Counted from the stretch's first letter, positions 35,588-45,392 are shown. The stretch is 64,000 bases of DNA from Bryobacterales bacterium (GCA_003170295.1 PNAJ01000103.1:36119-100118); one strand, 5' to 3'. The notes: generated by a model not told the origin, from the sequence alone. Numbers and translations are program-made.

Positions 35588-35632
35588 GGCCTCCCACTGC
35601 GACATTAGGCCGACATTATGGTCATTTAAGGC
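35574..35632 (+). repeat. imperfect 17-bp duplication at convergent gene ends
   Basis: TTATGGTCGTTTAAGGC (35574-35590, containing the GH127 stop) recurs as TTATGGTCATTTAAGGC (35616-35632, containing the stop of the minus-strand hydrolase). Confidence 0.6.
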
Positions 35633-37568
35633 TGATTAACCACTGCAAATTGGAGCTTCGAACCGTCCGCGCCGCCAAAATAAACGTGCTGCGTCGCCTT
35701 CACGAAGTCCGTCGAAAGAGCCTTGGGGATGTCCATGAATTTTTGCGGATTCCGGTCCGTCAGCGGAAACCACGAGCTCTGGATCTGCACCATGATGCGA
35801 TGCCCCTCCCGGAAACTGTGCGCCACGTCCGGCAGTTTGAACGTGATGTGATCCGGCTTTCCTGGCTCGAAAGGAACCGGTTTCTCGAAGCTCTTGCGAA
35901 ATTTTCCTCTAAACGGCTCACCGCGAATGAGTTGCTCGTAGCCGCCCATCGGAACAGGCGCAGGGTTTGGTGCATCGTAGTCGGGATAGTCGCCAGGATA
36001 AACATCGATCACTTTGATAACAAAGTCGGAATCGGTGCCGCTGGTCGACACTTTCAAGTCCACCGAGATTGGCCCGAAAATGGTGACATCGTGATCCAGA
36101 GGCTCGGTTTTGTACACCAAAACATCGGGCCGCATGGAAGCAAACCGTTGATCCTCCGTCATATACGAATTGAGAACGGTGGTAGGAATCACGCGCCCAA
36201 GATACGGAACCGGCTTGCTCGGATCGGCAAGATATTCATCGAAAGCCGCGACGGAAGGCTGCGTCCACGACAGCTTGCCCTTTTGATCGAGAAACATCGT
36301 GCTAGGAGACGATTCTTTCGGAGGCCACGTGTCGAATTTTCTCCATTCGTTCAAGCCCGTTTGAAACACGTAAGCCTTTGGAAACTTACCGTCGCCGCGA
36401 CCCTTCAAGTAATAGAGAAAAAACGGAAACTCAATTTTTTCCCGGTAATATTGGCCCGTATTCGACCCAAACGTGACGTTGCCCAAACGATCGCCATTGC
36501 CGCGGGCAAAGCCTCCGTGATTCCACGGACCCATCACCAGCATGCTGGTCGCGGGCGGCGAGTTTTTCTCCATGAAGTCAAATTGACGCAGCAGGCCTTG
36601 CGGATCTTCGGTGTCATACCAGCCACCGACCAGCATCACGGCGGGCTTTATGTTTTTCAAGTGCTTCCAGATGGCGCGCGACTGCCAGGTGTCGTCGTAG
36701 TTGGGATGATCGATGTTCAACATCCACAGCGGCTGCTTGCCTTTGAAATATTTTTCATCGGCGTTGGAAAGCCCGCCCAGGTTGAGAAAAAATTCGTAAC
36801 CGTCGGGCGTGCCCCAATCGAGCGGCGTGGGAGTGGGCGGCGGCGGAGCAGGCTCGCCTTCGCGTAAACGGAATCCCTGATAGAAACGGAAACGGTGATT
36901 CAGCATGAACGCGCCGTTGTGATACACATCGTCGCCCATGTAATAGTCAGTAACGGGCGCGGCGGAGAAACGGCGACCAGCGCCGGATGCGCGTCGATCA
37001 TCCCGGCGGCTGCGTAAAAACCCGGCTGCGAAATGCCCCACATGCCGACCTTTCCGGTATTTCCGGGAACGTTTTTCACCAGCCAGTCGACGGTGTCATA
37101 AGTATCGGAAGCCTCGTCAACATCCTTCGGTCCTTTGTTCGGATTATGCGGACGAATCAGCACGTACGCTCCCTCGCTCATGAATCGTCCGCGTACGTCC
37201 TGATACACGAAGATGAACTTTTCGCGACCGAATAGTTCCGAAGGTCCGAGGGTGGCGCGAAATTTGTCGGCTCCATACGGCCCAACGTTGTAACCGGTAC
37301 GCTGCATCATCATCGGATAGGTTTTGACGTCTGAAAACACGTCTTTCGGAATGTACACCGAGGTGAACAGCTTCGCTCCGTCGCGCATCGGAATCCGATA
37401 TTCGAATTTGGTGTAGTTTTCGCGAACGAACGCCATCCCCAAGGCAGCCGGTGGCGTCACAGCGGCCGGCGCAGGAGTCTGAGCAGGGGTAGTCGCGCCG
37501 CGTCCGCCACGGCCTTGCGGGTAAACCGCGAGAGCGCTCACAAGAATGAGAAGCAGCGATTTACTCAC
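35626..37568 (-). pseudogene. CocE/NonD (X-Pro dipeptidyl-peptidase-like) hydrolase, split by a frameshift
   Basis: Reading from GTG 37568 (overlapping the DPP-IV stop as GTGA), a signal peptide and Gly/Arg/Pro-rich linker lead to the hydrolase start FVRENYTKFEYRIPMRDGAKL and the nucleophile region GMWGISQPGFYAAAG. Near 36957-36968 the frame shifts: the first frame ends with SPPRPLLT, and the -strand alternate frame continues APVTDYYMGDDVYHNGAF down to 35626 with the C-terminal beta-sandwich. About 647 residues would be intact if one base were restored in the CCGCCGCGCCCG tract. This is either a real mutation or an assembly error. Confidence 0.85.
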
Positions 37569-39913
37569 AGTCCGGGTCCTCCCGCGGGCGGCCCAGGGGG
37601 AGCATGAAGCTCGTATCCTTGCGGAGGCTGGCCACCCAGCAAGTAGCGCACGAAATAGTCCCAACGCCTGCGAATCATGTAGGGCTCATTGCCGAAACCG
37701 TGACTGCGATTCGGCAGCAACAGCAAATCAAAATCTTTGTTGGCCTTGATCAGCTCATTCACCACCAGCAGCGTATTGTACGGAGGAACGTTGTTATCCA
37801 TGGTGCCGTGCGCCAGCAGCAGCTTGCCCTTTAGATTTTTAGCGAAATTCTGATTGGCTTGGCTGTCGTAGTTATCGCCGCTCGTCTTCGGTTCGAGCAG
37901 GCCCTGCCACTTTTCGCCCCAATCGTCTTCGTATTCGCGATTGTCGTGATTGCCCGCCTCGGAAATCCCAACCTTGAAAAAATCGGGGTAGCGGAACATC
38001 GCTCCCGCAGCGGCATAACCACCGCCCGAGTGTCCATAGATTCCCGCGCGGTCGATATCGATCCACGAATATCTCTGCGCGAGCTGCTTCATTCCAGTTA
38101 CCTGATCGGGCAACGTGTTGTCACCCATATCGCCGTAATACGCTTCGTGAAATTTCTTCGAGCGCCAGGGCGTGCCCATGCCGTCTATTTCGACCACGAC
38201 AAATCCGAGCTCCGCCAGCGCTTGTGTATCGCTGCGAACGGCTGCGAAGTTGCGGCTGCCGACGCTACCCGTCTGCGGGCCTGGATAAATATGGTTGACG
38301 ATCGGATACCTTTTCGTCGGGTCAAAGTTGGTCGGCCTAAACATTAGACCGTAGATGTCCGTCTTGCTGTCGCGCGCCTTAACCGTGAACGGAATGGCCG
38401 GTTTCCAGCCAGTCGCGATGAGCTTCGAGATGTCGGCTCTCTCGAGAGCCACAATCCACTTGCCCGACGCCGCGCGCAGCATGCTCGCCGGAGGCACCTC
38501 CGGCTTCGAAAAGGTATCGACAAAGTATTTTCCGTCAGGCGACAGCGCAATGTCGTGATTGGCGTTATCCGGCGTCAGCAGAGTCAGATTCTTGCCGTCA
38601 AAACCGACGCTGTAAAAGTAAATGAAATACGGATCGCTGCCTTTCTCGCGCCCGACGCCCAGAAAAAAGATCGTGCGCGTCTTCTCATCGACGTTCAGCA
38701 CTTGCGTCACGTTGCCTTCGCCGGAGGTGATGCGGTGCTTCAACTTGCCCGTGGTCGCGTCGTACAGATAGAGATGTCCCCAGTTGTCGCGCTCAGAAAA
38801 CCAGATAATTTCGTTTGACGCGGGAAGATAGCGCCAGTTCACGCGGCCGTTGCCGGATTCGAAAAACGTCTCGACGTTTTCCTCGAACACTTCGCGAATC
38901 GCGCCCGTCGCGGCGTTGGCGATGCGCATTTGCTCCTGGCGATGCCCGCGCGATGTGGATACGAACGCGAGGTGCGTGGAATCGTCGCTCCACTGCACGT
39001 CGGACCACTCGCCGCCCCGGCAGGCGATATGGTCGCAGAGCGTGGAACGATGCTGATCCGGAGGCATCTTCAGGCGCACGACCTTCGGGCCGTCAATATC
39101 GATAATGACGCGTTGAATCATCGGCACGTGCGCGTCGCCCGGCAGAGGATACTTCCACGCCTTTAGCTCCGGATGCCCGACCTTGGTGCTGACCAGATAC
39201 ATTTCGCCGACCTCGCGCTGGTCTTGTTGAAACGTGGCGATTTTTTTCGAATCGGGCGACCACACTAGAATCGCGCGATCGCTCGCCGACCATCCGGCGT
39301 TATCGGTGGCGTAGCCGAAATCCTTCACGCCATCGGTAGTGAGCTGCGTTTCCTTGTTCGTTCCCGCTTCGCGAATCCACAGGTTGTAGTCGCGAATGAA
39401 CGCCGTGTGCTTTTTATCCGGTGATTGCGCGTCGTTGCGGGCAGGTGGGAATCCTCCGCCGCGTCCGCCGCGACCGCGGCCACCACCCGCCGGAGCTGCG
39501 CCTTGTGAGGTGCACTGCGCGCCGCCAACATCGCACTTCCACTTTTTCGACGCCGCGTTGAACAGGACGGACTGGCCGTCGCCAGAAAACTCGATTTCCT
39601 GAAATGGTAATTGATGCGCCGCGTAGACCGTTCCAGACGCCTTCGAGAGCGCCGCCGCAAGCCTCGCGTGATCGAACGCGGGCAGGCGCGTGCCGCGCTC
39701 CGGATCCACCAACACAAACTCGGCTCCCTCGGCGAGGGTGTTGCGATACCAGAATTTGTCATCCGCCAGCCACGTGGGCCTGACGGCATTGTGAAACACC
39801 AACGGATTGGTGTTGTACGTCATGAATTTTTCGGCGTGGGCGTAGTCGGCGGCGGTGAAGACGCGCTGGGCGCTCATCAGGAAGGGGAGGGAGAAGAGGA
39901 AGTATTTATACAT
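37565..39913 (-). CDS. secreted S9 dipeptidyl peptidase IV
   Basis: A 782-residue exported serine peptidase. A signal peptide (FLFSLPFLMSA) precedes a DPP-IV-type beta-propeller (with a Gly/Arg-rich insert near residues 140-160) and the catalytic domain: YGHSGGGYAAAG (nucleophile about S628), AHGTMDNNVP (Asp) and PNRSHGFG (His). It removes X-Pro dipeptides from peptide N-termini. Start ATG 39913 has AAAGGA four to five bases upstream. It is translationally coupled to the frameshifted CocE-like hydrolase, so the two were probably an operon for proline-rich peptides. Confidence 0.93.
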   Translation of the reverse strand: MYKYFLFSLPFLMSAQRVFTAADYAHAEKFMTYNTNPLVFHNAVRPTWLADDKFWYRNTLAEGAEFVLVDPERGTRLPAFDHARLAAALSKASGTVYAAHQLPFQEIEFSGDGQSVLFNAASKKWKCDVGGAQCTSQGAAPAGGGRGRGGRGGGFPPARNDAQSPDKKHTAFIRDYNLWIREAGTNKETQLTTDGVKDFGYATDNAGWSASDRAILVWSPDSKKIATFQQDQREVGEMYLVSTKVGHPELKAWKYPLPGDAHVPMIQRVIIDIDGPKVVRLKMPPDQHRSTLCDHIACRGGEWSDVQWSDDSTHLAFVSTSRGHRQEQMRIANAATGAIREVFEENVETFFESGNGRVNWRYLPASNEIIWFSERDNWGHLYLYDATTGKLKHRITSGEGNVTQVLNVDEKTRTIFFLGVGREKGSDPYFIYFYSVGFDGKNLTLLTPDNANHDIALSPDGKYFVDTFSKPEVPPASMLRAASGKWIVALERADISKLIATGWKPAIPFTVKARDSKTDIYGLMFRPTNFDPTKRYPIVNHIYPGPQTGSVGSRNFAAVRSDTQALAELGFVVVEIDGMGTPWRSKKFHEAYYGDMGDNTLPDQVTGMKQLAQRYSWIDIDRAGIYGHSGGGYAAAGAMFRYPDFFKVGISEAGNHDNREYEDDWGEKWQGLLEPKTSGDNYDSQANQNFAKNLKGKLLLAHGTMDNNVPPYNTLLVVNELIKANKDFDLLLLPNRSHGFGNEPYMIRRRWDYFVRYLLGGQPPQGYELHAPPGPPAGGPGL

Positions 39914-39949
39914 ACAGATCCTTTACTCTAGCGTGTGGCAAACATTGGG

Positions 39950-39996
39950 CGGCGACACGAATGTCGACGCTGCACGCCTGGAGGCGCGCGCCACAT
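39950..39996 (+). repeat. interspersed repeat, family R2
   Basis: GGCGGCGACACGAATGTCGA, then CGCTGCACGCCTGGAGGCGCGCGCCACA. It lies in the 102-base gap upstream of the DPP-IV gene and may overlap its promoter region. Confidence 0.8.
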
Positions 39997-40015
39997 CGGA
40001 CGGGCAATGGTTGCC

Positions 40016-40480
40016 TCACTTTTTCTTCTCACCGCTCGTCCCCATATAAGCGGAGCAATCCGCGGGGGATTTGTTGCGAAGCGCCTCGCGTGCCTCCGAC
40101 GGGATTCCTGACCGCTTCCAGATGGCCTCCTGTTCCTTCTGGATCTCTTGGGTCGTGATCCGCTTGCATCCCATCGCATCCCACACATCGCCAGTCCACG
40201 GGTTTACGGCAAAATAATACGTGAGAAGAACGTCTCGCTCCCCTGCACGCCAAGCCGAGAACGTGTAGAACTCGGGCGCCCAATAATATCTCCAGGGCCC
40301 GATTTGAACCGACGTCCGGCTCTCGCCCAGGGCCGGCAGCGCCCCCTCTACGAGCTTGCGGGCAGTCACCTCGTCGATTGTCCGTTCAATTGCTGGGGAC
40401 GGAAGGCTGAGCCCAAGAACTAGCGCGACTTGGAAGAAACTCGACCGTGTTGCCATCTGACGTCTGCCATGATTCGTCAT
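40016..40480 (-). CDS. exported hypothetical protein
   Basis: A 154-residue protein with a signal peptide (FFQVALVLGLSLPSPA) and a mature part with TARKLVEGALPAL, Tyr/Trp-rich WRYYWAPEFYTFSAW and YYFAVNPWTGDVWD. No family is recognised. The ATG at 40480 overlaps the M14 stop (ATGA). ATG 40456 (MATRSS) is the alternative. Coupling suggests it works with the M14 peptidase, possibly as an inhibitor or chaperone, but nothing in the sequence shows that. Confidence 0.65.
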   Translation of the reverse strand: MTNHGRRQMATRSSFFQVALVLGLSLPSPAIERTIDEVTARKLVEGALPALGESRTSVQIGPWRYYWAPEFYTFSAWRAGERDVLLTYYFAVNPWTGDVWDAMGCKRITTQEIQKEQEAIWKRSGIPSEAREALRNKSPADCSAYMGTSGEKKK

Positions 40481-43233
40481 TTTAACTGGCTCGACTGGGC
40501 GTTGCCGTAGAGCACACCATTAAAGAGTAATTTAAAAGTGGCGTGCGGCTCGCCTCGAAAGGTTACTTCGGGCCCCATCACGAAAATTTTCCCTTCGCCG
40601 ACCTTCGCTTCCGCGACCGCGATTCCGCCGTCCAGATATTCCTGTCCCCACGCCCAGCCGCTATCGAGCGTTTCCTTGCCTACGAACGATGCGACAGGCT
40701 TCACGCCTGCGCCGACGTCGAAGACCGGGCTGTTGTCGAAAAATACCTCCACTGTTTTCGGCATTCCGTATGCAAGTGGATTCGTGTTGTCGATCGTCGC
40801 GCGCATCAGCGAACCCGGAATATAGAATTTGTCGCGCGGCAGGGCCAGGTGATTCGTTACCGGTACGCCCAGCAGCTCCGCCATGGTGGTCGAGCTGCCG
40901 ACCGTCACTATCGCGCCGCCCGATTCGACGAATTTCTTGATTTCCGGTATGGTCTTTTCTTCGGTAATGCGTCCCATCGAGGCGCGATACTCTTCGGGAA
41001 CATTCGTGGGATCGGGTGCGCCTCCACGTCCTGCGCCGCGTCCGGTGTTGCCGCGACGCATCGCGCCGTCGGCGAAGACGAGCACATCGAATTTACTGCG
41101 CAGATTGCCGGCGTCGAGCGTGGTTGGGTAGACGATCTCGAATGGAAATTCAAACTGTTCGAAGAGCCAGCGCGTCCAACCGGAGGGCATCATACCGCCG
41201 TATTGGTCATACAATCCGATGCGCACGGGCTGGATTTTGAGCGCTTCGCCGGAGGGGGCTTTGGCGACTGCGTGAATCCAGATTCCCAACTCGACTGCGC
41301 CTCTCTTTAACACGGGCAGCACCGATGATGACGCCGGAACCCAGATCGCGCCGGTTCCCAGATCCTGTCCATCGGCGGTAAGCGTCGATTTGAGCCAATA
41401 GACGTCCGATTTGTTTTTCAGCAACCGGTTGATCATCGCAAACGAGTTGTTGATGCGATGGCTAATCAAGTAACCAGCGGGGTTCGACGGGCCGGTGATC
41501 AAACCGACCGGCGACAGCATTCGGAATTCCAGTTTTGTAAAGGGTCCGCTGAAATCGTCGAGGATGCGGTCGTATTCGACGCCCATCTGCATCGCGAGAG
41601 TCCAGCCGGCGATATCGTAAGGAGGGACCGGAGGGCCGCCCGGATACGCTTCATCACGCGGATGGTCCTGCGGCTCGAACATCTCCCGCACCATCGGCCG
41701 AAAGGCCTGGTTAGTTTTGACGACGTACGAACCGGCGGAATATTTTCTGCCTGCAACCTCGAACGCGGCCGTCGCTCTCATCACGTCGAGCCCGTTCTTG
41801 AGCAGCGAGTTCACGAACTTCGTGGTGGTGGGGTAATCCGGCTGGTCGGCCGGCATGATGTAGCCGCGCGGATCGCGAAACTTGGGATCGTGAAGGACCT
41901 TCTCGTACAGTTCGGACGCCACCGCAGCTTCGCCCCGGCCTCCTCCCGGCGCATCGCCTCCGGCCGCGGCAACTTGTCCGCCACCGCCACGGCCGCTGGC
42001 CGGCATCTTTGCGGCCGCTTCTCGCAGCGCGTCGATCCGCTTCGGGGTGATAGTCCAGTTATCGCGACTGCCTCTTTCAATCGAGTTCATACCCATGCGA
42101 TAAAAGTTGTAGAGCAGCGTTTCGCGATTGCGTGACGCGTAGTCGAGAATCGCGCGATCGTTCTCCATTTCGTAATCGATCGACTGGCGATAATGCCACT
42201 CCTGCGGAGCGATCGGCAAGGGCAGGTCGCTGATATAGAGCTGCTTGCCGGGAACCAGCGGGATCGACATCGGAGTAGGTCCTCCAATGATCTCCGTGAT
42301 GATCGAAATCGTGTTGTGATACGTGCAGGTGTTGCGAATCCCTCCGTCCCACCAGCCGTCGTAATTGGCTTGGGTGCGCATTCCCGATCCGCCTTTGCCC
42401 TGCGCGACCAGCCTTTCGTGCATCGCGGTGCCCACGGCCTGAATCCCCAGCGTGACGAGGGCGTCCAGATTGTGATTCACCGGATCGCGCATGGGCGGAA
42501 TGAAAACCACCTCGCCCGCCGGGCCGGACTGGTGATGGTTGTACATTATCTGCGGATTCCACTCGATGAACAACTGGCTGTTCATGTTGATCGTTTCGGC
42601 CATGTTCGAGGTCAGCGAGTCGCGATTATTGTCGTGGCCGATGTATTTTTCGTAGAGGCGAGGCAGGCCGTTGAGCGTCCGCTTCTTCTCGTCCTTTTCG
42701 CGCATGTACCAGTTGGCGACCAACTCCTGTCCGTCGGGATTCGCGAGTACGCAGAGCAGAATGTCGTCGTTCAAAAAGCGCATCGTCTCGGGATCGGTGC
42801 GGCTCAACATCTGGTAGACGATCTCGATTTCCTGCTGCGAGCCGACGGTTTCGGTGGCGTGCAAGCCTCCGTCGATCCACACGACTGCTTTGGCTTCGCG
42901 CGCCAGCGCCCGGGCGGACTCGTCGCTCAATCCTTCCGCGTGCGCGAGGCGCTGCGAGATTTGCTGATAGTGTGCCAGGTTCTTGATATTCGCCGGCGAC
43001 GAGATTATGGCCATCCACTGATGACGGCCCTCGGCCGTGAGCCCGATGTCGACCAGCTTCATGCGGTCGGATTCGGAGGCGAGTTTTTTCCAATAGGTTT
43101 CGAGCTGAGAGTAGCTTGCCATGCGATAGTCGTCACCGATGTTGAATCCCAGGGCTTGCTTGGGGGTGGTGATTTTCGGGGTCTGTGCGAGGAGGGCGGC
43201 GGCAGAAAGGAAGAGGAGCGGTGCGCGGTTCAT
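40477..43233 (-). CDS. secreted M14-family zinc carboxypeptidase, large
   Basis: A 918-residue exported peptidase. After a signal peptide (LLFLSAAALLA), the M14 domain shows GGLHATETVGSQQ (His-X-X-Glu, about residue 122), and the third zinc His in MYNHHQSGPAGE (about residue 231). Residues of about 600-918 carry a GATase-1-like region (FDVLVFADG, GGAIVTVGSST). Two Gly/Arg-rich tracts occur near residues 420 and 733. ATG 43233 is chosen. The frame runs to 43419 but that part lacks a signal peptide and runs into the divergent gene. It ends coupled to the small exported protein. Confidence 0.9.
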   Translation of the reverse strand: MNRAPLLFLSAAALLAQTPKITTPKQALGFNIGDDYRMASYSQLETYWKKLASESDRMKLVDIGLTAEGRHQWMAIISSPANIKNLAHYQQISQRLAHAEGLSDESARALAREAKAVVWIDGGLHATETVGSQQEIEIVYQMLSRTDPETMRFLNDDILLCVLANPDGQELVANWYMREKDEKKRTLNGLPRLYEKYIGHDNNRDSLTSNMAETINMNSQLFIEWNPQIMYNHHQSGPAGEVVFIPPMRDPVNHNLDALVTLGIQAVGTAMHERLVAQGKGGSGMRTQANYDGWWDGGIRNTCTYHNTISIITEIIGGPTPMSIPLVPGKQLYISDLPLPIAPQEWHYRQSIDYEMENDRAILDYASRNRETLLYNFYRMGMNSIERGSRDNWTITPKRIDALREAAAKMPASGRGGGGQVAAAGGDAPGGGRGEAAVASELYEKVLHDPKFRDPRGYIMPADQPDYPTTTKFVNSLLKNGLDVMRATAAFEVAGRKYSAGSYVVKTNQAFRPMVREMFEPQDHPRDEAYPGGPPVPPYDIAGWTLAMQMGVEYDRILDDFSGPFTKLEFRMLSPVGLITGPSNPAGYLISHRINNSFAMINRLLKNKSDVYWLKSTLTADGQDLGTGAIWVPASSSVLPVLKRGAVELGIWIHAVAKAPSGEALKIQPVRIGLYDQYGGMMPSGWTRWLFEQFEFPFEIVYPTTLDAGNLRSKFDVLVFADGAMRRGNTGRGAGRGGAPDPTNVPEEYRASMGRITEEKTIPEIKKFVESGGAIVTVGSSTTMAELLGVPVTNHLALPRDKFYIPGSLMRATIDNTNPLAYGMPKTVEVFFDNSPVFDVGAGVKPVASFVGKETLDSGWAWGQEYLDGGIAVAEAKVGEGKIFVMGPEVTFRGEPHATFKLLFNGVLYGNAQSSQLK

Positions 43234-43291
43234 AATTTCATCCACATTACACGATTTTCGGGGCATCCATTCGTGATCTAATTCCCATAGC

Positions 43292-43750
43292 ATGTCTTCA
43301 CTGAGCCGTCGAGAGATCATCATCCTTGGAGCAGCCTCGGCCGCCAGCGCCGCGCCAGCGCTTACCTTCTTCACCGCAAGACAGGCCGCGCTTGTGACGC
43401 TGATTGCCGAGCAGGTCATTCCCGCCGACGAAGATCCGGGCGCGACCGATGCTGGCGTGGTCTACTACATCGATCGTCAACTTGCCGGGACGCTCAGCCA
43501 GTTTGCGCCGCTTTATCGCGAATCGCTCGTCGCCTTCGAGCCGATGCGCGAGATGCCGGTCGGCGCGCAGACTGAATTTCTTAAGGCGGTTGAAAAAAAG
43601 GAGCATGGCGAGGCAGCTGCCAGGCTTTTCAACGCGATCATCGATCACACGATGCAGGGTTTTTACAGCGCTCCCTCGCACGGGGGCAATCGGGGCGAGG
43701 TGAGCTGGAAGATGCTCGGGATTCAGCGCGAGATGGGAGGCCACCATTGA
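43292..43750 (+). CDS. gluconate 2-dehydrogenase subunit 3-family protein (Tat signal)
   Basis: A 152-residue protein that begins SLSRREIIILGAASAASAAPALTF, a twin-arginine signal, followed by RQAALVTLIAEQVIPADEDPGATDAGVVYYIDRQL, the family core. These small subunits help export and assemble the GMC-type dehydrogenase encoded next to them: the two genes overlap by TTGA. The GMC protein has no signal of its own, so it should be carried out with this subunit. Confidence 0.9.
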   Translation: MSSLSRREIIILGAASAASAAPALTFFTARQAALVTLIAEQVIPADEDPGATDAGVVYYIDRQLAGTLSQFAPLYRESLVAFEPMREMPVGAQTEFLKAVEKKEHGEAAARLFNAIIDHTMQGFYSAPSHGGNRGEVSWKMLGIQREMGGHH

Positions 43751-45381
43751 AGCTCCCGGCGGTGGATGCGGTGATCATCGGTTCCGGCGCGGGCGGAGGC
43801 GTTGCCGCGCATGAGCTGAGCCGTGCGGGAAGGCACGTCGTTTTGCTCGAACGCGGACGCAATCAGCAGTGGACGGAAACCAAGCACGACGAACTGCGGT
43901 CGCAACGCACGACGGTTTTGGGGAACGCTTTTGGTCCCGACGATCGCGAGGTGCGGTTGGTAAAGCTCGGCGAGGCGACGGCGTTTCGCGAAGTGCACGC
44001 TAGCGATGGATCTTACGGAAATATAGCGACCTGCGTCGGGGGCGGGACGAAAAGTTATGGCGCGATGGCGTGGCGTTTTCTGCCGAAAGATTTTCAGATG
44101 CGCTCGACTTACGGCGCGCCCGACGGCAGTTCGCTTGAGGATTGGCCGATTACTTACGACGAACTTGAGAGTTATTATGAGCGCGCGGAATATGCGATCG
44201 GCGTGAGTGGGCAGCGGGGCGCGAACACGTTCGAAGGTGCTCGGCGTCGCGATTATCCGATGCCTCCGCTGCCTTTTAACAAGGAAGCGAAAAAGTTGCA
44301 TGCGGCGGCGAAGGGGCTCGGGTTGCATCCGTTTCCGATCCCGATGGCGATCAATTCGGTGACGTACGACGGCCGCTCCGCGTGCGTGCAGTGTCCTTTC
44401 TGCGTCGGCTTCGCCTGCGAAGTGAAGGCCAAGGGGTCGACCGCCGACACCGTGATTCCGAAGGCCGTTGCCACTGGACACTGCGAGCTTCGCACCGAAT
44501 GTGTCGCGACAGAAATCATGACGGACGCGAAAGGGCGCGCCACGGGCGTCGTCTATGTGCGGGCGGGCACTCGAATCGAGCAGCCCGCGAAAGTCGTGGT
44601 CGTGTCTTGCTCCGCGATCGAATCCGCACGATTGCTGCTGAACTCACGCAGCAAGATGTTTCCCAACGGGCTCGGGAATCACAACGGATTCGTCGGCAGG
44701 AATCTGCAATCCCACGCGTATTCGGGCGCGTACGGATATTTCGAGGACGAATTCTGGGATGGACTGGGCCCGGCGGCCTGCATCGCTCTCTGCGATTTCA
44801 ATCATGGGAACGACGGGATTCGGGGCGGTGCGATGCTCGCCAACGAGTTTATCCGGCTGCCGTATCTATTCGCGCGAACCGCGCATCCGCCGAAAGCCGC
44901 GACTTGGGGGCTGGAGCACAAGACGCGCCAGCGAAGATTTTATAAGAGGTCGATGGCGCTGCAAGGCCCGGTGCAGGAGATGCCCGTTTTTTCAAACGGC
45001 GTCGAGCTCGATCCGCAGCGGAAGGACTCGTTTGGGGTGCCGCTGCTGCGGATGACCGGCAAGCGTCATGAGGAAGACCTTCGCACGGCGCGGTTCATCG
45101 CCTCGAAGGCGGAAGCAATTTTGAAGGCTGCGGGCGCGATTGAGACGTTCCTGAAGCTGCCCGGTAGCGCGACTTCGTTCGGACAGCATCAGGCGGGGAC
45201 TTGCCGCATGGGGAACGATCCGAAGACGTCGGTCGCGAATTCTTACTGCCAGCTTCATTCGGTCGACAATGTATTCGTGGTCGATGGAAGTGTCCACGTC
45301 ACTAACGGGGGATTCAATCCTTCGCTCACGATTCAGGCGGTGGCGTTCCGGGCATCGGAATACATTGTTCGGAATTTCTAG
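43747..45381 (+). CDS. GMC-family flavin dehydrogenase (gluconate/sugar dehydrogenase large subunit type)
   Basis: A 544-residue FAD enzyme that oxidises a sugar or polyol and passes electrons on. It has the ADP-binding start AVIIGSGAGGGVAAHELSRAG, the GMC signature region CVGGGTKSYGAMAWRF, and the C-terminal catalytic region GTCRMG...FVVDGSVHVTNGGFNPSLTI. The start is TTG 43747, overlapping the subunit 3 stop. A cytochrome c subunit, usual in gluconate dehydrogenases, is not found beside it, so its electron acceptor must be encoded elsewhere. Confidence 0.92.
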   Translation: MKLPAVDAVIIGSGAGGGVAAHELSRAGRHVVLLERGRNQQWTETKHDELRSQRTTVLGNAFGPDDREVRLVKLGEATAFREVHASDGSYGNIATCVGGGTKSYGAMAWRFLPKDFQMRSTYGAPDGSSLEDWPITYDELESYYERAEYAIGVSGQRGANTFEGARRRDYPMPPLPFNKEAKKLHAAAKGLGLHPFPIPMAINSVTYDGRSACVQCPFCVGFACEVKAKGSTADTVIPKAVATGHCELRTECVATEIMTDAKGRATGVVYVRAGTRIEQPAKVVVVSCSAIESARLLLNSRSKMFPNGLGNHNGFVGRNLQSHAYSGAYGYFEDEFWDGLGPAACIALCDFNHGNDGIRGGAMLANEFIRLPYLFARTAHPPKAATWGLEHKTRQRRFYKRSMALQGPVQEMPVFSNGVELDPQRKDSFGVPLLRMTGKRHEEDLRTARFIASKAEAILKAAGAIETFLKLPGSATSFGQHQAGTCRMGNDPKTSVANSYCQLHSVDNVFVVDGSVHVTNGGFNPSLTIQAVAFRASEYIVRNF

Positions 45382-45392
45382 TGCCTCTTCAA

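Noticed and set aside
40300..40330. GATTTGAACC-like T-arm sequence on the minus strand
   Set aside because: It lies in a coding sequence and no cloverleaf could be completed around it.
42193..43281. Long open frame (362 codons) antisense to the M14 peptidase
   Set aside because: GC-rich coding makes long antisense frames. It lacks any family motif and the M14 gene with catalytic residues occupies the other strand.
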